A stretch of 64,000 nucleotides of DNA from an uncultured Clostridia bacterium (lineage in GTDB: Bacteria > Bacillota > Clostridia > Oscillospirales > Oscillospiraceae), in the NCBI GenBank assembly GCA_947644595.1, contig CANSAE010000003.1, forward strand, positions 1-64,000, written 5' to 3'. Below are positions 1-8,931 of this stretch, piece after piece. Every line of letters starts with the position of its first letter. The first letter of the stretch is position 1. The position numbers and the translations under genes were made by a program. The notes below the pieces were generated by a model. It saw nothing but the letters and a program-made list of their open reading frames with translations, made no database searches and was not told the DNA's origin.

Positions 1-361
1 CGCCTGTGGCACCCACAGGTCCGGTGGGACCCGTAGGCCCGGCAGGGCCGGCTGCCCCGGTCGCACCCGTGGCACCCGTGGCGCCGGTTGCGCCTACAGG
101 ACCGGTAGGACCGACTGCGCCGGTGGCACCCATAGGCCCGGTGGGGCCGACTGCCCCGGTTGCACCTGTGGCGCCCATGGGCCCAGTGGGACCCATTGCG
201 CCGGGAAATCCGGGAACACCCATGGGGCCCATTGGTCCCGTAGGCCCGGTGGGACCCATCCGCCCGACCGGGCCAGTAGGTCCGATGCCGCAGCCACAGC
301 AGCAGCATCCGCCGTCATACGCATGGATGACGTTCATATCGTTGTTTCCGCAGTTTGACAT
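1..361 (-). CDS. Collagen-like Gly-X-Y repeat protein with Cys-rich head (3' part beyond window)
   Basis: The leftward frame starts at ATG 361 behind a GGAGG site (368-372) and stays open to the window edge, so only the N-terminal 120 residues are visible. The head ([18 protein letters not shown]) is followed by a CCCCGCG cysteine cluster. From about residue 26 every third residue is Gly, with Pro, Thr, Ala, Val and Met in the X and Y positions (GPTGPVG, GATGATG). Such triplet repeats form collagen-like triple helices and in spore formers are often exosporium or surface filaments (BclA-like). The spore role is inference. The C-terminal domain that would decide it lies outside. Confidence 0.85.
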   Translation of the reverse strand, partial: MSNCGNNDMNVIHAYDGGCCCCGCGIGPTGPVGRMGPTGPTGPMGPMGVPGFPGAMGPTGPMGATGATGAVGPTGPMGATGAVGPTGPVGATGATGATGATGAAGPAGPTGPTGPVGATG

Positions 362-395
362 CGAATTCCTCCAAATTCCTTGCGTGAATTACAGA

Positions 396-439
396 CGAAA
401 AACAGGGCCCCGTGAAGGAAGTCCTTCACAAGACCCTGT
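396..439 (-). terminator. Rho-independent terminator of metK
   Basis: Read leftward, ACAGGG and GTGAAGGA pair with TCCTTCAC and CCCTGT. The stem is long and imperfect and is followed by TTTTT. It sits 30 bases after the metK stop and before the collagen-like gene, so the two genes are probably separate transcripts. Confidence 0.85.
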
Positions 440-468
440 GTATTGTATGCCGTTACAGCTTGGGAGGT

Positions 469-1644
469 TCAGGCCAATGCCGCCTTGAGAGCGTCCGCTT
501 TGTCCAGCCTTTCCCAGGAAACCCCCAAGTCCTCCCGGCCCATATGCCCGTAGGCAGCCAAGGGCCGGTAAATGGGCTGCTTGAGTCCCAAATCCCGAAT
601 GATGGCGCTGGGACGCAGGTCAAAGACTTTCCGCACTGCATCGGCCAGAGCCTCGTCAGAGACCTTGCCGGTTCCGCTGGTATCCACCAGCACGCTCACC
701 GGTTCCGCTACGCCGATGGCATAAGCAAGCTGTACCAGACACTTGTCCGCCAGGCCGGCGGCCACGATATTCTTGGCGATATACCGGGCGGCGTAAGCGG
801 CGCTGCGGTCCACCTTGGTGGGGTCTTTGCCGGAGAAGGCGCCGCCGCCGTGGGGCGCGCTGCCGCCGTAGGTGTCTACGATGATTTTCCGCCCTGTCAG
901 ACCGGAATCCCCCTGGGGGCCGCCGATGACAAAACGTCCGGTGGGGTTGATGAAATATTTCGTCTCCCCGTCCAGCAGCTGCGCCGGAACGATGGGCTTC
1001 ACCACATGCTCCAGCATATCCACCCGGATCTGCTCCAAAGTGGCCTCCGGGGCGTGCTGGGTAGAAATGACGATGGTGTCCACCCGGACGGGCTTGCCGC
1101 TGTCGTCATATTCCACGGTCACCTGGGTCTTGCCGTCGGGGCGGAGATAGTCTAAAGTGCCGTTTTTCCGCACATCGGCCAGCCGCTTGGCCAGCTTATG
1201 GGCCAGGGAGATCGCCAAGGGCATATACTCTGGAGTCTCGGTGCAGGCGTAGCCGAACATCATGCCCTGGTCTCCGGCGCCGTTGCCCAGGTCGCCGCCC
1301 TCTTTGGCCTCCAGGGAGTTGTCCACCCCCAAAGCGATGTCGATGGACTGTTCATCAATGCTGGTGAGCACGGCGCAGGTGTCGCAGTCGAAGCCGAATT
1401 TGGCTCTGTCGTAGCCGATCTCCTGAATGACCTCCCGGGCAATGCGGGGGATGTCCACATAGCAGGAAGTGGAGATCTCGCCCATGATGTGCACCAAGCC
1501 CGTGGTCACGGTGGTCTCACAGGCCACGCGGCCGTTGGGGTCCTTTTCCAGGATGGCGTCCAATACCGCATCGGAGATCTGGTCGCAGATCTTATCCGGA
1601 TGCCCTTCCGTCACGGACTCAGATGTAAATAAACGTTTTGCCAT
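469..1644 (-). CDS. metK: S-adenosylmethionine synthetase (methionine adenosyltransferase)
   Basis: This cytosolic enzyme makes SAM from methionine and ATP, releasing phosphate and diphosphate. The 391 residues match the usual family length. The N-terminus has the ATP-binding signature [13 protein letters not shown] (residues 6-18). The family signatures [12 protein letters not shown] (about 121-132) and [16 protein letters not shown] (about 266-281) are both present. The start ATG at 1644 follows a GAGGTG ribosome site. The gene is monocistronic: it has a SAM-I riboswitch and promoter upstream and a terminator downstream, so it should be shut off by its own product. Confidence 0.97.
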   Translation of the reverse strand: MAKRLFTSESVTEGHPDKICDQISDAVLDAILEKDPNGRVACETTVTTGLVHIMGEISTSCYVDIPRIAREVIQEIGYDRAKFGFDCDTCAVLTSIDEQSIDIALGVDNSLEAKEGGDLGNGAGDQGMMFGYACTETPEYMPLAISLAHKLAKRLADVRKNGTLDYLRPDGKTQVTVEYDDSGKPVRVDTIVISTQHAPEATLEQIRVDMLEHVVKPIVPAQLLDGETKYFINPTGRFVIGGPQGDSGLTGRKIIVDTYGGSAPHGGGAFSGKDPTKVDRSAAYAARYIAKNIVAAGLADKCLVQLAYAIGVAEPVSVLVDTSGTGKVSDEALADAVRKVFDLRPSAIIRDLGLKQPIYRPLAAYGHMGREDLGVSWERLDKADALKAALA

Positions 1645-1729
1645 ATTATATCACCTCAAAATATTTTATTTCACCGATTGTTTCACGGAATGAGTATGCC
1701 CGCAGGGCGCGCAAATGAAGTGCAAAAAA

Positions 1730-1757
1730 TAAAAGACTCGCCATCCGGCGGGTCTTT
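1730..1757 (-). terminator. Terminator of the metK SAM-I riboswitch
   Basis: AAAGAC..GCCGGATGGC..GTCTTT followed by T-rich sequence lies directly downstream of the aptamer on the metK strand. It is the expression platform that stops transcription when SAM is bound. The stem is U-flanked on both sides and could work in both directions. Confidence 0.85.
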
Positions 1758-1767
1758 TTTAAACGTC

Positions 1768-1863
1768 CTTATCTTTCGATACGTACCGCCGGATTTGGCA
1801 CCTTGCGTGAACACACAGGTTGCCGGGCTTCACAGGGCCGTTCCCTCCACCACTCTTGATAAG
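1768..1863 (-). promoter_or_regulatory. SAM-I riboswitch (S-box)
   Basis: Read leftward it has nearly every S-box hallmark in order: CTTATCAAGAG, GGTGGAGGGA, CGGCCC, GTGAAGCCCGGCAACC, GGTGCCAA and a closing GATAAG that pairs with the opening CTTATC (P1). It lies between a SigA promoter and a terminator, upstream of metK. SAM binding should stabilise P1 and allow the terminator to form. Confidence 0.97.
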
Positions 1864-1910
1864 GCAATGATTCAATTTTCAGGCTGCCCCGTCTCCGGGA
1901 CGACTCAATT

Positions 1911-1939
1911 ATTATAGACGTCTTTTCCGTCCTTGTCAA
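1911..1939 (-). promoter_or_regulatory. SigA-type promoter of metK leader
   Basis: Consensus TTGACA (1934-1939) and TATAAT (1911-1916) are separated by 17 bases on the left-going strand. Transcription would start about 40 bases before the riboswitch. Confidence 0.9.
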
Positions 1940-2087
1940 TGCAAAAAAGAAATTTGACGAAAAAAGATTTTTCGTTGCATCGAAACGTACAAAAAACACC
2001 CCTGTGCGGCCTACGGGTGAAAGGCCTGTTCACACCCCATGGGGGCGGGGCGTGATGCGCCTGTCGAACGCACAGGAGGGAAACACT

Positions 2088-2738
2088 ATGCACATTCACG
2101 AAGAAACGTACCATTGGAACAGCCCGCTGAAGACCCGCGGGGCGACCCGGGCGGTGATTCTGCACCACGCCGCCGCAGATGGAGCGTCTGCCCAGGACAT
2201 CCACCGCCAACACCAGAACAACGGCTGGTCGGGCATCGGCTATCACTACTATGTCCGCAAAACCGGGGAGGTGTTCCGAGGCCGCCCAGAACATGCGGTA
2301 GGCACCCATGCTGCCGGTCGCAACGGCGACACCATCGGCGTCTGCTTTGAGGGAAATTTCCAGCACGACACCATGCCGCCGGCCCAGTTTGCCGCCGGTG
2401 CGGCGCTTCTTGCGAATATCCTCACCCGCTGCCCGGGACTGCCGCTGCTGCGGCACCGGGATGTGTGCCAAACCGCCTGCCCGGGTCAACATTTTCCATT
2501 TGAAGCACTGAAGGAGGAAGCAGAAATGACACAGGAACGATTCAACGAAATGGCCGGCCGCTGGCTGGAATCATTGGGCAAGCTGCCCCCGTCGGATTGG
2601 AGCGCCGAGGCCCGGTCCTGGGCGGAGGCAGCGGGTCTGATTCAGGGGGACGGCGCGGGCAATTACCAGTACAAGCGCCCGCTGACCCGGGAGGAATACG
2701 TGGCCATGGAATACCGCAGACAGGAGGGCCGGGCATGA
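2088..2738 (+). CDS. N-acetylmuramoyl-L-alanine amidase with SLH-like tail
   Basis: This is predicted to cleave the amide bond between MurNAc and L-Ala in peptidoglycan. Residues about 20-140 form an Amidase_2/PGRP fold. The zinc-ligand candidates are the His pair in VILHHAA, the Tyr-His in GIGYHYY, and RHRDV..TACPG near the end. The last 45 residues (DWSAEARSWAEAAGLIQG..LTREEYVAM) look like one S-layer homology repeat. ATG 2088 is chosen because GGAGGG lies 7 bases upstream; a longer frame from 2004 has no ribosome site. There is no signal peptide, so export would depend on the overlapping holin-like gene. Confidence 0.88.
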   Translation: MHIHEETYHWNSPLKTRGATRAVILHHAAADGASAQDIHRQHQNNGWSGIGYHYYVRKTGEVFRGRPEHAVGTHAAGRNGDTIGVCFEGNFQHDTMPPAQFAAGAALLANILTRCPGLPLLRHRDVCQTACPGQHFPFEALKEEAEMTQERFNEMAGRWLESLGKLPPSDWSAEARSWAEAAGLIQGDGAGNYQYKRPLTREEYVAMEYRRQEGRA

Positions 2739-2920
2739 AGCAGAAATTGGCACAATTGCTCACGGTGAAATCCATCGTGACCCTTGCCCTGACGGCGGTG
2801 TTTGCCTATCTGAGCATCGCCGGCCGCGTCACGGGACAGGAATTTCTGACCGTCTTTTCCGTGGTCATCGCCTTTTATTTCGGCACCCAGTACCAGAAGA
2901 AGGCGGAGGAGAAACAATAA
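2735..2920 (+). CDS. Phage-type holin (phi LC3-like)
   Basis: This 61-residue protein starts at ATG 2735 and overlaps the amidase stop by four bases (ATGA), so it is translationally coupled to it. It has two hydrophobic stretches: VKSIVTLALTAVFAYLSIAG, then FLTVFSVVIAFYFG. It ends in a charged tail (QKKAEEKQ). The layout and the FYFGTQYQKK end match small class II phage holins, which form the membrane holes that let an endolysin reach the wall. No other phage gene is nearby, so the pair looks like a domesticated lysis cassette. Confidence 0.85.
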   Translation: MKQKLAQLLTVKSIVTLALTAVFAYLSIAGRVTGQEFLTVFSVVIAFYFGTQYQKKAEEKQ

Positions 2921-2921
2921 A

Positions 2922-2944
2922 AAAACCGCCCCTTTCGGGGCGGC
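2922..2944 (-). terminator. Terminator of the SEDS gene
   Basis: CCGCCCC (2926-2932), TTTC loop, GGGGCGG (2937-2943), with a T-run on the left-going strand. It lies between convergent genes and may also end the holin transcript. Confidence 0.88.
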
Positions 2945-2957
2945 AAAGTCGTCTTAT

Positions 2958-4094
2958 CTAATAAAGCGCATACCTTGTCGGTTTTCGCTTGTATTTAATA
3001 CCAGACACGATGCCCATAGCAGCGAACAGCGACACGATGGACGAACCGCCGTAGCTGATAAAGGGCAGTGTGATGCCGATGACCGGGGTGATGCCCATGC
3101 ACATGCCGGTATTCTCAAAGGTCTGGAACAGGATGGTCCCGGCCACGCCAAAGCACACCAGCATACTCAGCGTGGTGCCGGAGCGCAGTCCTACCTGAAT
3201 GCAGCGGATGGCGATAACGATCAGCAGCACGATGACCAGCACGCAGGCGATCATACCCATTTCTTCGCCGATGACGCCGAAAATGAAGTCTGTATGCTTG
3301 CCGGCCCGGGCGGATTGACTTTGCGGGCCGTTGCCCCAGCCCCTGCCGGTGATCTGGCCGGAGGCCAGGGAAATTTTACTGAGGTTTGCCTGCCAGTTGA
3401 TGCCGGAATTGTCCGGGTCGATGCTGGGGACATAGGGCACCAGCAACCGGTTGCGCTGGTAATCGCTGAGCACATGGGTCCAGGCGAAGGGAATCACCGC
3501 AGCGATGACGGCACAGCCGATGACGAACCAGTACCATCTCAGCCCTGCAGCAAACAGCATTACAAGAAAGATGATAAAAAACACGGACGCGCTGCCCAGG
3601 TCACGGGAAGTGACCAGGATCAAGCCGAAAATGACCACGAAATGGACGGCTAACTGCGCAACGGAGGGAAACGCATTGAGATCCTGCTTGGTTTTCAGAT
3701 AAGTGATGTGCTTGGCCATGACCACGATATAGGAGACCTTCACCACTTCCGTTGGCTGGATGCCAATGCCGAAGAAGCGCAGCCAGCCGTTGTTGCCGGA
3801 ATCGCCAGACACACCGAAAGGCAGCAGTACCAGCAGAAATACGATGTTGAACACACACAGCATGACCCAGTTATCCGCCAGCGTGTCGATATCAATATAA
3901 GTGAACAGCACGAACAAGCCCAGTCCCACGAACAGGGACAGGATCTGTACATACACGTTTTTCAGCGTATCCAGAGACAGCGTGGCGCTTGCGATGACCA
4001 CGATGCCAAAGACCGTACAGACCGTGCATAAGACCAGCAGCAGAACATCCGCCCGGGCAAAAAAGTCCCTGGCCAGGGACGATATTTTTTTCAA
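2958..4094 (-). CDS. SEDS-family peptidoglycan glycosyltransferase (RodA/FtsW/SpoVE)
   Basis: This is a polytopic membrane protein of the SEDS family, which polymerises lipid II with a partner class B PBP. It has about ten hydrophobic segments and the family signatures SGDSGNNGWLRFFGIGIQPTE and PVIGITLPFISYGGSS. The frame opens at GTG 4112, but AAAGGAG lies 8 bases before TTG 4094, so I take TTG 4094 (378 residues). The shape and the absence of a divisome neighbourhood lean towards the RodA (elongation) group, but FtsW or SpoVE cannot be excluded. Its promoter overlaps that of tsaE. Confidence 0.9.
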   Translation of the reverse strand: MKKISSLARDFFARADVLLLVLCTVCTVFGIVVIASATLSLDTLKNVYVQILSLFVGLGLFVLFTYIDIDTLADNWVMLCVFNIVFLLVLLPFGVSGDSGNNGWLRFFGIGIQPTEVVKVSYIVVMAKHITYLKTKQDLNAFPSVAQLAVHFVVIFGLILVTSRDLGSASVFFIIFLVMLFAAGLRWYWFVIGCAVIAAVIPFAWTHVLSDYQRNRLLVPYVPSIDPDNSGINWQANLSKISLASGQITGRGWGNGPQSQSARAGKHTDFIFGVIGEEMGMIACVLVIVLLIVIAIRCIQVGLRSGTTLSMLVCFGVAGTILFQTFENTGMCMGITPVIGITLPFISYGGSSIVSLFAAMGIVSGIKYKRKPTRYALY

Positions 4095-4137
4095 AAGCGA
4101 CGCTCCTTTCACGAGCGGTTTTCAGACGTACATAAAT

Positions 4138-4186
4138 AGTATAACACAACTTTGCTCTTTACGCAACGATGAAAACGTTGTATACT
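4138..4186. promoter_or_regulatory. Overlapping divergent promoters for the SEDS gene and tsaE
   Basis: Leftward: TTGCGT (4161-4166), 17-base spacer, TATACT (4138-4143). Rightward: TTTACG (4158-4163), 17-base spacer, TATACT (4181-4186). The two -35 elements overlap, so polymerases at the two promoters should compete. Confidence 0.75.
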
Positions 4187-4216
4187 GTCAAAGAGTATCA
4201 AAACGAAGGAATGCGT

Positions 4217-4645
4217 ATGAAACAAATCATCATCACAAGCTCTCCCCGGGAGACGGAGGCCGCCGGTGAGGCCTTGGGCCGCCGCATCCCGGACGGCACG
4301 GTGCTTGCCATGTACGGGGACCTGGGTGCGGGCAAGACCGCCCTGGTCCGGGGGCTGGCCCGGGGCATGGGCATCGACGCCCGGATCTCCAGCCCTACCT
4401 TCACCATCGTGAACGAATATCAGGGGGCACGGACACTCATCCATTTTGATATGTACCGTCTGCAAAGTGCCGAGGAACTGTTCGACATCGGCTGGGAGGA
4501 TTACATTGCCCGGGGCGCCGTGTGCGCCGTGGAATGGAGCGAAAATGTGGAAGAGGCCTTTTTTGGGGATGAGTGGAAGCTCACCATCGAAAAACTGTCG
4601 GATACGGACCGGCGCATCACCATTGAGGAGGGAGAACCATGCTGA
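4217..4645 (+). CDS. tsaE: tRNA threonylcarbamoyladenosine biosynthesis ATPase TsaE
   Basis: TsaE is the ATPase of the TsaBDE complex that makes t6A37 on ANN-decoding tRNAs. The P-loop is YGDLGAGKTALVRG. It is followed by SSPTFTIVNEY and the IHFDMYRL strand typical of the family. The start chosen is ATG 4217, with GAAGGA six bases upstream; a frame from 4169 reads through the promoter and is unlikely. Its end overlaps tsaB by seven bases, so the two partners are translationally coupled. TsaD is not in the window. Confidence 0.95.
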   Translation: MKQIIITSSPRETEAAGEALGRRIPDGTVLAMYGDLGAGKTALVRGLARGMGIDARISSPTFTIVNEYQGARTLIHFDMYRLQSAEELFDIGWEDYIARGAVCAVEWSENVEEAFFGDEWKLTIEKLSDTDRRITIEEGEPC

Positions 4646-5361
4646 CGTTGGCCTTTGAATCCAGCGCGAAAGCGGCCAGTGTCGCCTTGTGCGACGGGGG
4701 GACCCTCCTTGCCCAGGCCACCCAGACCTGCGGCCTGACCCACAGTGTCACACTGCTTCCCATGGCCCGAGACCTGCTGAAAAACAGCGGGCATACCCTG
4801 GAGGATGTGGACTTGTTCGCCGTGGCCCATGGTCCGGGGAGCTTCACGGGCATTCGCATCGGGGTGTCCACGGTCAAGGGCCTGGCCTGGGGCTGCGACA
4901 AGCCAGCCGTGGGCGTGTCCACTCTGGAGGCCATGGCGTACAACGGTCTTGCCTTCGGCGAGGGCGCGCTGCTGTGCTGCGTGATGGACGCCCGGCGGCA
5001 GCAGGTGTACAATGCCCTGTTCACGATAGAGAGCGGCACGTTAAAGCGCCTTTGCCCGGACCGGGCCATCGCACTGGAAGAACTGGCGGCGGAGCTCAAA
5101 ACGGTGGAACAACCGCCCCATCTCATCGGAGACGGTGCGGCATTGACCATGGAACATTTTATCGCCGCGGGACTGACTGCTGTTCTGGCCCCGGAACCTC
5201 TGCGCACCCAAAGCGCCTATGGCGTGGCCCTGGCGGCCATGGAGCAGACCCCCGGCACGGCAGATGATGTGCTGCCGGTCTATTTGAGATTATCTCAAGC
5301 GGAACGGGAACGACAAGAACGAATGTCAAATTCAAATAAAGAAGAGGAGACCATGCCATGA
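4639..5361 (+). CDS. tsaB: tRNA threonylcarbamoyladenosine biosynthesis protein TsaB
   Basis: TsaB is the ASKHA-fold partner of TsaD in t6A synthesis. The N-terminus [18 protein letters not shown] and the motif [21 protein letters not shown] are diagnostic. The length (240 residues) is normal. It overlaps tsaE at its start and upp at its end (ATGA), so the gene sits inside a tightly packed operon tsaE-tsaB-upp. A further-downstream rimI, common in this operon in other Firmicutes, is absent here and upp takes its place. Confidence 0.95.
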   Translation: MLTLAFESSAKAASVALCDGGTLLAQATQTCGLTHSVTLLPMARDLLKNSGHTLEDVDLFAVAHGPGSFTGIRIGVSTVKGLAWGCDKPAVGVSTLEAMAYNGLAFGEGALLCCVMDARRQQVYNALFTIESGTLKRLCPDRAIALEELAAELKTVEQPPHLIGDGAALTMEHFIAAGLTAVLAPEPLRTQSAYGVALAAMEQTPGTADDVLPVYLRLSQAERERQERMSNSNKEEETMP

Positions 5362-5987
5362 GTACCGTACACGTATTTGAACATCCCCTGATCCAGCACA
5401 AGCTGTCCATCCTGCGGGACCAGACCACCGGCGTGAAGGAATTCCGGGAGCTGGTGGGGGAGACCGCCATGCTGATGTGCTTTGAGGCCACCCGGGACCT
5501 GCCCTTGGAGGCCGTGGAGGTGGAGACCCCCGTGGCGAAAGCCCAATGCAAGCGTCTGGCGGGGAAGAAGCTGGCCATCGTGCCCATTTTGCGGGCGGGC
5601 CTTGGTATGGTGGACGGTATGGTGGCCATGATCCCCAGCGCCAAGGTGGGGCACATCGGCCTGTACCGGGACCCGGAGACCCTGGAGCCGGTGAAGTATT
5701 ATTTCAAGATGCCGCCCGACATCAGCGAGCGGGAGGTCATCATCGTGGACCCCATGCTGGCCACCGGCGGCAGCGCCATCGCGGCGGTGGACTTTTTAAA
5801 GGAAGTGGGCGTGAAGCATATCCGCTGCATGCACATCATTGCCGCGCCGGAGGGCGTGCAGGCCATGCAGAAGGCCCACCCGGACGTGGATATTTACGTG
5901 GCGGCGCTGGATGAGCGGCTCAACGACCACGGGTACATCGTCCCCGGCCTGGGAGATGCCGGCGACCGTATTTTCGGCACCAAGTGA
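5358..5987 (+). CDS. upp: Uracil phosphoribosyltransferase
   Basis: Upp salvages uracil to UMP with PRPP. The 209 residues match the family. The PRPP-binding motif is [21 protein letters not shown] (about residues 131-151). The uracil-binding end [24 protein letters not shown] is intact. It begins inside the tsaB stop (ATGA). Pyrimidine salvage also appears elsewhere in the window as a pyrimidine-nucleoside phosphorylase (57681-58985), which would supply uracil. Confidence 0.97.
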   Translation: MSTVHVFEHPLIQHKLSILRDQTTGVKEFRELVGETAMLMCFEATRDLPLEAVEVETPVAKAQCKRLAGKKLAIVPILRAGLGMVDGMVAMIPSAKVGHIGLYRDPETLEPVKYYFKMPPDISEREVIIVDPMLATGGSAIAAVDFLKEVGVKHIRCMHIIAAPEGVQAMQKAHPDVDIYVAALDERLNDHGYIVPGLGDAGDRIFGTK

Positions 5988-5991
5988 GCCC

Positions 5992-6618
5992 ATGACGGAA
6001 CAGAAAAAGGAATTCAAGGTGGTCCGCACCCTGCGCCGCGCGGCGGCGCTGACCGTGGCGGCAGGCCTGCTTGCCGTGCTCTTTTTCGGGGCGGGATTTT
6101 TTGCCGGAGGCAAGCGCACGGAACATCCGCCGGCGCTGGACGCGGTGGTGGTGCAAAACCGCATGGAGCAGGTGAGCCAGCTGGCCACGGCGAAGTATTA
6201 TTACACCAACATGGGCCAATTCGAGCAGCACGGCGAGTTTTACGGCGTGAAGCTGCCCTTTTCTACCAAGCGGTTCATCGTGTCCTATGACGGGAACATT
6301 CAGGCGGGCATCCGGCTAAGGGATGCGGCAGTTGAGATTTCCGAGACCCAATTGACTGTCACGCTGCCGGCGGCGGAAATTCTCTCCCACGAGATGGACG
6401 AGGACAGTCTGCAGGTTTTTGACGAGACCCGGAGCATCTTCAATCCCATCACCATTGAGGACTACAACGGATTTTTGGCGGACCAGAAGGATGCCATGGA
6501 GGCGAAGGCTATTGCCAACGGCCTGCTGGACGATGCCCGGACCAATGCTGGCGCGGTGCTGGAGCCTCTTTTGCGACCTCTGGCGGAGGCATATCAGTTG
6601 GAGCTCATCATTCAATAA
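5992..6618 (+). CDS. DUF4230 membrane-anchored protein
   Basis: A 208-residue protein with one N-terminal membrane segment (about residues 14-38, AAALTVAAGLLAVLFFGAGFF) and an extracytoplasmic domain. The body has the DUF4230 pattern: LATAKYYYTNMGQFE, FIVSYDGNIQAGI and a late RPLAEAYQLELII strand. The function of the family is not known. It starts 4 bases after upp, so it is probably the last gene of the tsaE operon. Start ATG 5992 is the only reasonable one, but no clear ribosome site precedes it, so it may depend on coupling. Confidence 0.8.
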   Translation: MTEQKKEFKVVRTLRRAAALTVAAGLLAVLFFGAGFFAGGKRTEHPPALDAVVVQNRMEQVSQLATAKYYYTNMGQFEQHGEFYGVKLPFSTKRFIVSYDGNIQAGIRLRDAAVEISETQLTVTLPAAEILSHEMDEDSLQVFDETRSIFNPITIEDYNGFLADQKDAMEAKAIANGLLDDARTNAGAVLEPLLRPLAEAYQLELIIQ

Positions 6619-6620
6619 TA

Positions 6621-6649
6621 AAAACGGACGGCTCAGCCGTCCGTTTTTA
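6621..6649. terminator. Bidirectional terminator
   Basis: ACGGACGGCT pairs with AGCCGTCCGT, with A-run on one side and T-run on the other. It serves both the DUF4230 gene and the convergent ABC permease gene. Confidence 0.88.
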
Positions 6650-8185
6650 TATGTCCAGTTTTTTCCGCAGCTTGCCGGACAGTCCGTCCACTGCCCAGAC
6701 CAGCAAAATCAAGCCCAGACAGATGGAAGATGCGGTGGACCAGTCGTATTGGTTCATGGCGAAGATGAGCGGCGCGCCGATGCCTCCGGCTCCCACCAGA
6801 CCCAACACTGCCGCCTCCCGCAGGTTCACATCGAACCGGTACAGCACCGCCGAGGCCAGAATGGGGGCCAGCTGGGGCAGTACGGCGTGGCGCACCCGCA
6901 GCAGCGGGGGGACGCCCATGGAGGCCAAAGCGTGATAGGCCCGGAAGTCCAGGGCATCGATGGCCTCGAGGAAGCGTTTGCTCAAAAGCCCCACGCTGCA
7001 TACCGCCAGCGTGAGTGCCCCGGTGAAAGCTCCCGGGCCGGTGGCCCGGATGAAAATCAGGCCGTAAATCAGAAAGGGCACGGAGCGCACGGCCATGATG
7101 ACGACCCGGAACAGCCCAGCCACGGGCCGGGGCACCAGCCGTCCGGCGGACAAAAACGCCAGAGGCAGGGCCAGTACCGTCCCGGCACAGGTGCCTGCCA
7201 GTGCGATGGCCGCCGTTTCCAGCAAAAGCCAGCCCAGCCCGGCGGCGCTCAGGTCGAAGAAAAATCCCCAGTCCGGCCGAACAAAGTCAGACAGCAGGCT
7301 TCGCACCATTTGGGCGCTGGTATGGGAAACGTCCGGCGGGGCAGCGGTGACAGCGCAGACCGTGAACAACACGGCTCCGGTGAACAGCAGCCCGCGTTTT
7401 GCAAACGGGGGCAGGGACTGTTCCTCCCGGACCATACGGGTGAGCGCGCCGTTGACGGTCTCAATGACGCAGGTGACGGCGAACAGGGAGAGTAGGATCA
7501 TGCCCACCTTGCCGTACTCCAGCCAGGACATTTTTTCGTTCAGCAGCAGGCCGATGCCCCCGGCTCCCACGTAGCCGAGAATGGCGCTGTGGCGCACGTT
7601 GGTTTCCAGCAGGTATAGCCCGTTTGAGAGGTAAGACGGCGCGATGGCGGGGACCACGGCCCGGAAATAGGCTGGCGCCGGGGCGGCCCCCATGGCCCGC
7701 AGGGCGCGATAGGCGGATAAGGGCGCAGCCTCGATGTCCTCGTAAGTGAGCCGGGTCATGATGGCGAAAGTGTATACCGTCAGGGCCACGGTGCCGGCGA
7801 AGGTGCCCAGACCGAACAAAAACGTGGCCATCAGGGCCAAAATCAGCGCCGGGAAGGACCGGGTGATTTGAATGATGGCCCGCAAAATATGCCGCAAAAC
7901 GGCAGGAGCGTGGAAGCTTCCGGCGCACAAAGGTGCGGCCGGCAGGGCCAGTGCGGCCCCCAGCACCGTGCCCGTGACGGACATTTGGAACGTGGCCCAC
8001 AGGGGCGCCGCCAGCTTGGGGAAAAACCCCCAGTCCGGCGGGAACATGGCCCCGGTCAGGTCCGTGAGGTGCCCCCGCCGGGCCCAAAGCAGCGCCGGGT
8101 CGCAGTCCGTGACCCACGCCGCGGCCAGCAGCAAAAGGAGCACCAGCGCCGCCCCGGCCAGCCGCTTTTTCCCGGCCCGGGTCAT
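6647..8185 (-). CDS. Fused PhnE-PhnE ABC permease (phosphonate/phosphite type)
   Basis: This 512-residue protein contains two complete PhnE-like permease halves. Each carries an EAA-type cytoplasmic loop: LRAMGAAPAPAYFRAVVP in half one and LASMGVPPLLRVRHAVLP in half two. Each also ends in a GYVGAGGIG/GLVGAGGIG motif. In many bacteria these are two genes, phnE1 and phnE2; here one chain would form the whole pore. It starts in the last codons of phnC (ATGA overlap at 8182-8185), behind GGAGG. The true substrate is not shown by the sequence; PhnCDE-type systems import phosphonates, phosphite and other small anions or amines. Confidence 0.88.
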   Translation of the reverse strand: MTRAGKKRLAGAALVLLLLLAAAWVTDCDPALLWARRGHLTDLTGAMFPPDWGFFPKLAAPLWATFQMSVTGTVLGAALALPAAPLCAGSFHAPAVLRHILRAIIQITRSFPALILALMATFLFGLGTFAGTVALTVYTFAIMTRLTYEDIEAAPLSAYRALRAMGAAPAPAYFRAVVPAIAPSYLSNGLYLLETNVRHSAILGYVGAGGIGLLLNEKMSWLEYGKVGMILLSLFAVTCVIETVNGALTRMVREEQSLPPFAKRGLLFTGAVLFTVCAVTAAPPDVSHTSAQMVRSLLSDFVRPDWGFFFDLSAAGLGWLLLETAAIALAGTCAGTVLALPLAFLSAGRLVPRPVAGLFRVVIMAVRSVPFLIYGLIFIRATGPGAFTGALTLAVCSVGLLSKRFLEAIDALDFRAYHALASMGVPPLLRVRHAVLPQLAPILASAVLYRFDVNLREAAVLGLVGAGGIGAPLIFAMNQYDWSTASSICLGLILLVWAVDGLSGKLRKKLDI

Positions 8186-8931
8186 GGCTGAGCCTCCGGG
8201 CTGCCGTAAATGGCGGCCAGCACGGCGTCGGTCAGGGCGGCGGGCGGCCCGTCAAAGACCACCTGTCCACTGGCCAGGCCGATGATTCGGTCGGAAAAGA
8301 TCTTAGAAAATTCTACGTTATGGCTGTTCATCAGCACTGTCAGCCCTCGGGTCTGCTGGATGTCCCGCAAAAGCGCCAGGATCTGCTGTCCGGTGACCGG
8401 GTCCAGGGACGCCACCGGCTCATCCGCCAGCAAAAGATCCGGCCGGCGCATCAAGGCCCGGGCGATGGACACCCGCTGCTTCTGCCCGCCGGACAGGGTC
8501 TTTACGGGCGCGTCCGTTTTGTCAGACAGGCCCACCCGATCCAGCAGGGCCGCGGCCTCGTCCCGGCGGTCTTTGCCGTAGGCGCCGCACACGGCAGGGA
8601 AAAAGGCCATGTCCGGCAGACAGGCGGTGAGCACATTCTGCCGGCAGCTCACGGTCTCCACCAGGGCGAAGTCCTGATAAACGGTGCCGATGCCCGCTTG
8701 CAGCCGGCGCTTTGCCCGCCCCCGGGCCGCGGTGAGGGACGCACCGGAGAGCAGCACCTCCCCGGCGTCCGGGGCGACTGCGCCGTTGATGACGCGCATG
8801 AGGGTGGTCTTGCCCGCGCCGGAGGGCCCGATAACGGACACGAACTCCCCGGCGTTCAGGGCAAACTCCACCCCGGACAGCGCCGCGACGGACCCGAAGG
8901 TTTTGTGTAGATTTTGGACGGAAAGGAGCAT
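8182..8931 (-). CDS. phnC: Phosphonate-type ABC transporter ATP-binding protein
   Basis: This is the ATPase partner of the fused permease. Walker A is GPSGAGKTT (about residues 35-43), the ABC signature is LSGGQKQRVSIARAL, and Walker B is DLLLADEPVASLD, followed by an H-loop MNSHNVEF. A GAGGTGC site precedes ATG 8931. It is coupled to the permease at its 3' end. A 245-base spacer separates it from phnD, which is unusually long for an operon and contains two inverted repeats. Confidence 0.92.
   Translation of the reverse strand: MLLSVQNLHKTFGSVAALSGVEFALNAGEFVSVIGPSGAGKTTLMRVINGAVAPDAGEVLLSGASLTAARGRAKRRLQAGIGTVYQDFALVETVSCRQNVLTACLPDMAFFPAVCGAYGKDRRDEAAALLDRVGLSDKTDAPVKTLSGGQKQRVSIARALMRRPDLLLADEPVASLDPVTGQQILALLRDIQQTRGLTVLMNSHNVEFSKIFSDRIIGLASGQVVFDGPPAALTDAVLAAIYGSPEAQP

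Noticed and set aside
6..488. Rightward Pro-rich frame of 160 codons
   Set aside because: It is the complement of the collagen-like gene; the Gly-X-Y repeat, ribosome site and start are on the left-going strand.
2088..2920. Prophage
   Set aside because: Only an amidase and a holin are present; no integrase, structural or packaging genes surround them.
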